NCBI GenBank assembly: GCA_903959715.1
Contig: CAJBXX010000184.1
Coordinates: 1-6,503 of the forward strand
Direction: 5' to 3'
From: an uncultured Alphaproteobacteria bacterium
Lineage (GTDB): Bacteria; Pseudomonadota; Alphaproteobacteria; Rickettsiales; UBA1997
Length of the DNA stretch: 6,503 bases
This document shows, in pieces, positions 1 through 4,261 of this stretch. Position numbers and translations under genes: made by a program. The notes beneath the pieces are model-generated. The model was not told where the DNA came from. It was given only the letters and a program-made list of their open reading frames with translations, and made no database searches. Within the stretch, counting starts at the first letter, position 1; each line of letters begins with the position of its first letter.

Positions 1-906
1 GATCATTTCTTTTTTGCTATAATCGTTATTTTCAATGAAACGCGTTAAGATGTCATTTCCGTTGGTGGCGATGATAAGTTTGTTAATATTTAAACCCATT
101 TTTTTTGCCAAAAATCCGGCGTAAATATCGCCAAAATTGCCACTTGGAACCGAAAATGAAATTGGAGTTTTTTCATCACAGGCAAGACGCAAAGCGCTGT
201 AAAAATAATAAACAATTTGCGCCATAATTCGAGCGAAATTTATCGAATTTACCGCCACCATTTTTTTGCCATTTAGAAAATCTTGATCGCCAAACATTTT
301 TTTAACTATATTTTGGCAATCATCAAAATTGCCATTCAAAGCGATATTGAAAACATTGTCTTGAATCACGGTGGTCATTTGACGGCGCTGAACTTCGGAA
401 ACTTTTTGATGCGGATACATAATAAAAATTTCGGCATTTTTGCAATGCATGCAACCTTGAATCGCCGCCGAGCCGGTATCGCCCGAAGTGGCTCCGATAA
501 TTACAATTTTTTGATCACGAATTTTTAAAAAATAATCCAAAACATTGCCCAAAAATTGCAAAGCAAAATCTTTAAACGCCAAAGTTGGTCCATGAAATAA
601 TTCGAGTAAATAATGATTTTTATCGAGTTGTTTAAGTGGTGCTATCGCTTGATGAGAGAAGGTTGCGTAAGATTTAGCGATAATTTTTTTATATTCATCA
701 TTGGGAATTTCATTATCAACAAAAATGCGCGTAATTTCAAAAAATAATTCTTGATAAGACATTTTACGCAATTCTTTGAGTTTTTTCTCGTCAAAACTTG
801 GTAAAAATTCGGGGATATAAAGCCCGCCATCACTTGCTAAACCTTGAAATATAACTTCTTCAAAATTTAAAATTGGGGCTGATAATCGAGTTGAAATAAA
901 TTTCAT
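1..906 (-). CDS. thrC: Threonine synthase, N-terminal 302 residues (runs off the left edge)
   Basis: Threonine synthase is a PLP enzyme that converts O-phospho-L-homoserine to L-threonine in the cytoplasm, the last step of threonine synthesis. I translated the complement of 906 to 1 and found 302 codons with no stop. Visible motifs are GLYIPEF near residue 48, FHGPTLAFKD at 104-113 (K112 is the expected PLP-binding lysine), GATSGDTGSAA at 138-148, the NSINFARI motif at 220-227 and PSGNFGD at 254-260, which fits the PLP-phosphate-binding loop. Family members are usually about 430-470 aa, so the C-terminal third lies outside the window. The start at 906 is chosen because the family-typical N-terminus (MKFISTR) begins there; there is no clear ribosome binding site. 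The gene is divergent from rppH. Its presence implies some threonine-synthesis capacity, which the most reduced Rickettsiales lack. I see no frameshift. Confidence 0.95.
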   Translation of the reverse strand, partial: MKFISTRLSAPILNFEEVIFQGLASDGGLYIPEFLPSFDEKKLKELRKMSYQELFFEITRIFVDNEIPNDEYKKIIAKSYATFSHQAIAPLKQLDKNHYLLELFHGPTLAFKDFALQFLGNVLDYFLKIRDQKIVIIGATSGDTGSAAIQGCMHCKNAEIFIMYPHQKVSEVQRRQMTTVIQDNVFNIALNGNFDDCQNIVKKMFGDQDFLNGKKMVAVNSINFARIMAQIVYYFYSALRLACDEKTPISFSVPSGNFGDIYAGFLAKKMGLNINKLIIATNGNDILTRFIENNDYSKKEMI

Positions 907-973
907 TGTTTGATTTTTGAATTAAAAAACTTTAATGTGAATTAATAAATAAATTTTAGCTAAAAAATCCTTT
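907..973. promoter_or_regulatory. Divergent promoter region between thrC and rppH
   Basis: This 67-bp, almost pure A/T spacer separates two divergent genes, so it must hold the start signals for thrC (leftward) and probably for the rppH-holC transcript (rightward). A possible rightward -35 is TTGAAT at 917-922, with a weak -10-like ATTAAT at 941-946. Both match the consensus only partly, and in DNA this AT-rich such matches arise easily. No operator-like palindrome and no Shine-Dalgarno sequence are evident for either gene. Confidence 0.4.
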
Positions 974-1477
974 ATGTCAACCATCGCAAAAAATATTAAG
1001 CATCAAGAAAGACCAAACCATTTATATCGAAGTGGCGTTGGCGTAATGATTATAAATAAACATAAAAAAATTTTCGTCGGCAAGAGAATCGACAATCAAT
1101 CGGATTCTTGGCAAATGCCTCAAGGTGGAATTGATGCGGGCGAGGATGAAGATGTGGCAATGTTTCGTGAGCTATATGAAGAAACCGGAATTTCCAATAA
1201 ATTTGTTAAAATTATAAAAAAAAGTGATAATTATTTTTATTATGATTTGCCTTATAAATTGCAAAAAAAATTTTGGGGCGGGAAATATTTGGGACAAAGA
1301 CAAAGATGGTATTTATTAGAATTTTTGGGAGAAGATTCCGATATAAATATTTTAACGCAAGAGCCGGAATTTTCCGAATGGAAATGGATTGACAAAATAA
1401 ATTTAATACTATTAATTGTTAATTTTAAACGCGATCTTTATCAACAAATTATCAACGAATTCACTGATTTTTTATAA
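974..1477 (+). CDS. rppH: RNA pyrophosphohydrolase RppH (Nudix hydrolase)
   Basis: RppH removes pyrophosphate from the 5' triphosphate end of mRNA, which starts 5'-end-dependent decay; family members also cleave dinucleoside polyphosphates and are known as InvA/IalA in some alphaproteobacteria. The 167-aa length is normal (about 155-176 aa). The N-terminal half has YRSGVGVMIIN at 18-28 and then WQMPQGGIDAGED at 46-58. The Nudix box is G51-x5-E57-x7-R65-E66-L67-x-E69-E70-x-G72-I73, with E66, E69 and E70 as the expected metal ligands. Near the C-terminus, EFSEWKW followed by FKRDLYQ is typical of the family. The start at 974 gives the expected short N-terminal extension; no ribosome binding site is visible. 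It is followed 5 bp later by holC, so the two are probably cotranscribed. A remnant of its last 12 codons recurs at 3404-3442. Confidence 0.95.
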   Translation: MSTIAKNIKHQERPNHLYRSGVGVMIINKHKKIFVGKRIDNQSDSWQMPQGGIDAGEDEDVAMFRELYEETGISNKFVKIIKKSDNYFYYDLPYKLQKKFWGGKYLGQRQRWYLLEFLGEDSDINILTQEPEFSEWKWIDKINLILLIVNFKRDLYQQIINEFTDFL

Positions 1478-1482
1478 AATTT

Positions 1483-1899
1483 ATGAAAAAAGAAATTAAC
1501 TTTTACGAAGTTGACGAGGGTGTTGTCAAAGCAATGGCGCCAGTGCTTCTCAAAATTCTTGATGAAAAAAAACGCACTTTTATTTTCATTAAAAATCTTG
1601 AAAAAATTAAAGAAATTGATGCCTCTTTGTGGAGTTACGGACGCAGTAAATTTATTCCGCATGTTACTATTTTTGATAAAGATTTTGAAAGCGAGAAACA
1701 GCCAATTTTAATTTCCAATGAAGAAAAAAATTTAAATAATGCGGATTATTTAATTTTTCTCGACGAGCCGAATCAAAATTTTCTCAAAGGTTTTTCTCGC
1801 AGTTTTTATTTTTTTGAAAATTCGCCAAATTGTTTAAATGTAAAAGCTGATAATTTTTACAAAAAACAAGCGGGAAAATGGACAAAGGTTTTAAATTAA
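1483..1899 (+). CDS. holC: DNA polymerase III chi subunit HolC
   Basis: HolC (chi) is a small clamp-loader accessory protein that links the replisome to single-strand binding protein and, in bacteria that have it, to psi (HolD). The 138-aa product fits the family (about 140-150 aa) and its pattern: an N-terminal strand (INFYEV, 5-10), a helix ending in a KKR turn (29-31), a strand TFIFIK (32-37), ASLWSYGRSKFIPH at 47-60 matching the family's 'LW.....F.PH' signature, PILISNE at 74-80, and NNADYLIFLD at 85-94. I identify it from this motif order rather than a database match. It starts 5 bp after rppH and ends 18 bp before gene A, which suggests one transcript. A second copy with two internal deletions lies at 3448-3702. 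The C-terminal 40 residues are less typical, but they are the part best preserved in that copy. Confidence 0.85.
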   Translation: MKKEINFYEVDEGVVKAMAPVLLKILDEKKRTFIFIKNLEKIKEIDASLWSYGRSKFIPHVTIFDKDFESEKQPILISNEEKNLNNADYLIFLDEPNQNFLKGFSRSFYFFENSPNCLNVKADNFYKKQAGKWTKVLN

Positions 1900-1926
1900 T
1901 TTTAATTTTTAAATATTATGGCGAGT
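1894..1926 (+). repeat. Shared AT-rich leader, copy 1 (before gene A)
   Basis: These 33 bp, from the last codons of holC through the first nine bases of gene A, are identical to 4229-4261 before gene C, and a diverged copy lies at 3697-3724 before gene B. The leader is almost pure A/T and holds no Shine-Dalgarno sequence. It could be a translation start signal, or simply the sequence carried along when the downstream genes were duplicated or swapped. Confidence 0.8.
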
Positions 1927-3300
1927 GGTTTTTTTGGTATTGATATTAGGAAAGCTTTTAGCTCTTTGAGCTCGGCAATTCTTAATTTAGATCAATTTTT
2001 TTCTCAAAAACAGAATTCTTTCGATTCAGTTTTGCAGCCAACTAAAACTCTTGATTTGAAAACTAAAGAAAATATCAAGAGTTATTTTGATGAAATCAAA
2101 ATGGAAGAAAAATCTTTGGAACAAAAAATACAAAAGTTGCACGAAATAAAAGAAAGTTTTTATAAACATTATGAACGGTCGAAATTACTAAGCGGGGATG
2201 GTATATTCAAAAAAAATAAAGAATTAGCCGATTCAGCTATTAAAATTCTTCTTGCCATTGCAAATAATAGCGAACCCGATCCTCGTGATGTAAATAAAAA
2301 TCAGGTAAATGATTGTATTAATTTGATGATCGATATAGCTAAAACAAGTGAAACAGCTAAAGCAAGTGAAACAGCTAAAGCAAGTGAAACAGCTAAAGCA
2401 AGTGAAACAGCTAAAGCAAGTGAAACAGAGAATTCAGAAAAATTGGCAGAAGTTAGAAAATATTTTGAAGAAAAGCCTTTTACTTTAAATCTCTATAGAG
2501 AGATATATGGAAGTGATCAAAAATCAACAAATGATATTTATGTAAAATTGATGTCTTTACACTCGAAAACCGATGTTAATTTTTCATCCGAAGAGATAGA
2601 AATTGCTTACAATATTATGCAAAAGTTAGCGATTAAAAGATCAACTCAAGAAGTAGCACCGAGGGCGATGGAAGTCGTCACCTCAACAGTATCGCAGATA
2701 AGTCTTCGCCATGATAGTGAATTATTGGCACCCCTCCTTGAGGATGAGTCTTCGTCAAAAATGGTTCAAGGCACCACCACCGGGGGCACCACCACTGAAA
2801 TTCCTATAAAAAAACCTCCTAGATCGATTTGGCTTAAAAGTTATTCATCAGGATTGCGTCGCGTTTCAGGAGAAGTGCGAGATAAAACAGAGCTTTATGA
2901 AGAGTTTCTATCTAAAATAAGTGAAGAAAGAGAAGAGCCAGAAAGACAAGATAAATTAAAGAAAAGTTTAGAGGAGCGTTTTAAGCTTTTTAATTCTCAT
3001 TCGTATCATGATGAAATAGTAAAAATGAAAAAAAATTTTCCAGACCCCAATCATATTGAAATTAAAGATGATGAAATGAGTAAAGATATCAAAAATGCTT
3101 TTCTTAAAATGAATCAATTTATTGTGCAACGCATTAAAAATATTACTTTTTCAACTAAAGAAATGCAAATCATTGAATTTTCTTTGGACAAGGCGAAAGA
3201 TCTTGCTTCGGCTCCAAAAACTTCACCGAAATTTGAAGAAAAATTTTTTATACCTAACTTAGCAGCTGGCAATCAAGGTGGTAATATTATTACCTTGTAA
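1918..3300 (+). CDS. Orphan protein A: repeat-bearing, mostly helical, family not recognised
   Basis: This 460-aa protein matches no family I know. It begins MASGFFGIDI, a motif shared with protein C (MASSFWGLNI), followed by an amphipathic stretch (11-30). Residues 52-82 are rich in Glu and Lys and are probably helix or coiled coil. Residues 141-170 are five copies of a six-residue unit (AKASET; the first copy has T for A) encoded by an 18-bp tandem repeat. A helical module occurs at about 176-240 and 361-430 (pattern V/I-x-F-S-x-x-E-x-x-I followed by a helix), and a weaker copy may lie at 95-142. Residues 252-266 (EVVTST, then RHD) have a counterpart in C. A Thr/Gly linker lies at 285-293. 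No signal peptide, membrane segment or catalytic motif is visible. It follows holC by 18 bp and probably shares its transcript. A secreted host-interaction protein is possible but unproven. Confidence 0.75.
   Translation: MASGFFGIDIRKAFSSLSSAILNLDQFFSQKQNSFDSVLQPTKTLDLKTKENIKSYFDEIKMEEKSLEQKIQKLHEIKESFYKHYERSKLLSGDGIFKKNKELADSAIKILLAIANNSEPDPRDVNKNQVNDCINLMIDIAKTSETAKASETAKASETAKASETAKASETENSEKLAEVRKYFEEKPFTLNLYREIYGSDQKSTNDIYVKLMSLHSKTDVNFSSEEIEIAYNIMQKLAIKRSTQEVAPRAMEVVTSTVSQISLRHDSELLAPLLEDESSSKMVQGTTTGGTTTEIPIKKPPRSIWLKSYSSGLRRVSGEVRDKTELYEEFLSKISEEREEPERQDKLKKSLEERFKLFNSHSYHDEIVKMKKNFPDPNHIEIKDDEMSKDIKNAFLKMNQFIVQRIKNITFSTKEMQIIEFSLDKAKDLASAPKTSPKFEEKFFIPNLAAGNQGGNIITL
2338..2427 (+). 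repeat. 18-bp tandem repeat, five copies, inside gene A
   Basis: The 18-bp unit GCTAAAGCAAGTGAAACA occurs five times head to tail; copy 1 differs by one base (A for G) and copies 2-5 are identical. Because 18 is a multiple of three, gain or loss of units keeps the reading frame and only changes the length of the AKASET stretch (residues 141-170). The near-perfect identity points to recent expansion, so copy number may vary between strains. Confidence 0.97.
2770..2795 (+). repeat. 15-bp partial tandem repeat encoding a Thr/Gly linker in gene A
   Basis: GGCACCACCAC at 2770-2780 recurs at 2785-2795, separated by CGGG, which gives 1.7 copies of a 15-bp unit. It encodes the linker GTTTGGTTT (residues 285-293). 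Its C/G-rich composition stands out from the surrounding AT-rich gene, which suggests a local slippage product between two parts of protein A. Confidence 0.8.
3274..3297 (+). other. Hairpin over the last codons of gene A
   Basis: GGTAAT (3280-3285) pairs with ATTACC (3289-3294) around a 3-nt loop, and CAA (3274-3276) can extend the stem with TTG (3295-3297) across a 3-nt bulge. The stem ends directly before the TAA stop. Gene C also ends in a hairpin. It might protect the message 3' end or aid termination; there is no adjacent T-run, so the function is open. Confidence 0.35.
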
Positions 3301-3328
3301 TGTCTTGCAATAATTTAATTGGCTTAAT
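3301..3328 (+). repeat. Shared 3' tail sequence, copy 1 (after gene A)
   Basis: Directly after the stop codon of gene A comes TGTC, then a 21-bp block at 3308-3328 identical to 5855-5875 behind gene C, where TGTC also follows the stop codon. Together with the shared leader this shows that genes A and C are paralogous units conserved at both ends while their interiors diverged. Confidence 0.85.
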
Positions 3329-3342
3329 ACAAATTTAGTTTT

Positions 3343-3390
3343 GAAGCGAATTGAATCGCGACATTCGCGATGAGTTTTGTTTTTTATTTT
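3343..3390 (+). terminator. Probable intrinsic terminator after gene A, part of a repeated element
   Basis: ATCGCGA (3355-3361) and TCGCGAT (3365-3371) form a perfect 7-bp stem with the loop CAT. After GAG come T-rich runs (TTTTGTTTTTTATTTTT, from 3375), as expected for a Rho-independent terminator ending the rppH-holC-A transcript. The block 3343-3374 is also related, in inverted orientation, to 6317-6344 (12 bp CTCATCGCGAAT identical, then CGATTCA and TTCGC), so it may be a dispersed terminator-like repeat. Confidence 0.6.
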
Positions 3391-3403
3391 TCTAAATATT
3401 TTT

Positions 3404-3442
3404 TACCAACAAAGTATCAACGAATTTACTAATTTTTTATAG
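3404..3442 (+). pseudogene. Remnant of the rppH 3' end (last 12 codons and stop)
   Basis: Read in frame from 3404 this encodes YQQSINEFTNFL and a TAG stop, against YQQIINEFTDFL and a TAA stop at the end of rppH (1439-1477). The 5-bp gap to the following ATG is also the same as between rppH and holC. The duplicated segment therefore began inside the end of rppH and ran through holC. The fragment has no start and no function of its own. Confidence 0.85.
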
Positions 3443-3447
3443 AATTT

Positions 3448-3702
3448 ATGAAAAAAGAAATTAACTTTTACGAAGTTGAAGAGGGTGTTGTCAAAGCAAT
3501 GGCGCCAGTATTTCTCAAAATTCTTGATGAAAAAAAACGCGCTTTCGAAGAAAAAAATTTAAATAATGCGGATTATTTAAATTTTCTCAAAGACTTTTCT
3601 CGCAGTTTTTATTTTTTTGAAAATTCGCCAAATTGTTTAAATGCAAAAGCTGATAATTTTTACAAAAAACAAGCGGGAAAATGGACAAAAGTTTTAAATT
3701 AA
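3448..3702 (+). pseudogene. holC: Second holC copy with two in-frame internal deletions
   Basis: The 84-aa frame is nearly identical to holC at both ends: residues 1-33 match HolC 1-33 with three changes, and the last 36 residues match the HolC C-terminus almost exactly. Two segments are missing: HolC residues 34-79 (46 codons) and about eight codons after ADYL (HolC 91-98). The first deletion removes the LW...F.PH core, so the product cannot fold as normal chi. Both deletions keep the frame and the frame is open to the normal stop. The second is flanked in the intact gene by the near-repeats ATTTTTCTC and AATTTTCTC, which suggests slippage. It is probably a decaying duplicate. A retained small peptide, or a translated leader for gene B (start 19 bp downstream), is an alternative. 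Confidence 0.8.
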
Positions 3703-3724
3703 TTTAAATTTTTAATAAGTTATG
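3697..3724 (+). repeat. Shared AT-rich leader, diverged copy (before gene B)
   Basis: The 3' end of the holC copy and the spacer before gene B resemble the leader in front of genes A and C, with a substitution (TTTAAA for TTTTAA) and a changed 3' end (AATAAGTTATG for AAATATTATG). This places gene B in the same position relative to a holC end as gene A. Confidence 0.6.
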
Positions 3725-4234
3725 TTTCGAAGTTGTTTGAGTTGTATTCCAATGGGATGTTTTCGTGGCGCCGTAGCTAATGATTATGAAATCGCAACCA
3801 CAGCTGAAATCGGAATCTTTGGTGATACCGCTAACTTCGACAAAAACCCCCATCATAAAATTGCACCTGAAGAAGAATTGCAACGAAATAAAGCTCAACT
3901 AGATGAGAAAAATTTAGGAATAATTAATTCGCCCCAACTATTCATCCTTCCTCAGTTAGCTAAGGATGATGGAGTTACTCCAATTAACATTGCTAGCGTT
4001 CAAAATGCAGGTTTTGCAAATTCAGAAATAATTAATTCGCCCCAACTATTCATCCTTCCTCAGCCTGTTAAAAATTCTGATCCCATAGTTAGTAATTCTC
4101 CATCTAACATTATCAGTGGTGCTTTAGGTCATAAAAATAATACCAATACTTTAAGGGAAAAATTACCAATAGTTTTGAAAGTTAGACCGTTGGAAAAGGG
4201 TGAGAATATGTTGGGAAGAGAATTTTTTAATTAA
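3722..4234 (+). CDS. Orphan protein B: small, with an internal 12-residue repeat
   Basis: This 170-aa protein belongs to no family I recognise. Its N-terminus (MFRSCLSCIPMGCFRG) has three cysteines at 5, 8 and 13, unlike A and C, and lacks the hydrophobic stretch of a signal peptide. The sequence IINSPQLFILPQ occurs at 67-78 and again at 103-114, encoded by an identical 37-bp DNA repeat. Near the C-terminus, LPIVLKVRPLEKG (148-160) resembles IPVVLKLKPAKK of protein C (128-139). The chain is rich in Asn, Ser and Pro and probably partly disordered. The gene sits 19 bp after the holC copy and 18 bp before gene C, so it is probably cotranscribed with them. It may be a truncated relative of C that kept only the VLK motif region. 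No catalytic motif is seen. Confidence 0.65.
   Translation: MFRSCLSCIPMGCFRGAVANDYEIATTAEIGIFGDTANFDKNPHHKIAPEEELQRNKAQLDEKNLGIINSPQLFILPQLAKDDGVTPINIASVQNAGFANSEIINSPQLFILPQPVKNSDPIVSNSPSNIISGALGHKNNTNTLREKLPIVLKVRPLEKGENMLGREFFN
3919..3955 (+). repeat. 37-bp direct repeat in gene B, copy 1
   Basis: These 37 bp recur without mismatch at 4027-4063. The spacing is 108 bp, exactly 36 codons, so the duplication keeps the frame. The sequence between the copies (residues 79-102) shows no obvious duplicate, so either a short segment was copied or an original 36-codon duplication has diverged outside the motif. Confidence 0.95.
4027..4063 (+). repeat. 37-bp direct repeat in gene B, copy 2
   Basis: Second exact copy of 3919-3955, encoding IINSPQLFILPQ at residues 103-114. 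Identity at every synonymous site points to recent duplication or gene conversion. Confidence 0.95.
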
Positions 4235-4261
4235 TTTTAATTTTTAAATATTATGGCGAGT
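4229..4261 (+). repeat. Shared AT-rich leader, copy 2 (before gene C)
   Basis: Identical over 33 bp to 1894-1926. Here it follows the end of gene B instead of holC, so the identity covers the leader and the first nine bases of the coding sequence independently of what lies upstream. Confidence 0.85.

Noticed and set aside
283..528. Open + strand frame of 81 codons
   Set aside because: It lies antisense to the thrC core motifs (GATSGDTGS, AFKD region); the thrC reading is unmistakable, so this is a shadow.
642..833. Open minus-strand frame of 63 codons
   Set aside because: It is an alternative frame inside thrC, without any recognisable feature.
1441..1711. Open frames on both strands over the rppH end and holC (1441-1662 minus, 1511-1711 plus)
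   Set aside because: They overlap the well-supported holC frame and carry no motif of their own.
2338..2427. CRISPR array
   Set aside because: The 18-bp units are directly adjacent with no spacers and lie in frame within a coding sequence; no cas genes are present.
3704..3898. Minus-strand frame of 64 codons opposite gene B
   Set aside because: Gene B has the longer frame, the shared leader at its start and an in-frame internal repeat; the antisense frame has none of these.
1483..4234. Toxin-antitoxin or phage-defence module formed by the small and large genes
   Set aside because: No toxin, nuclease, NTPase or other defence motif is visible in A, B or C, and the small holC-like frame is clearly a deleted holC copy.
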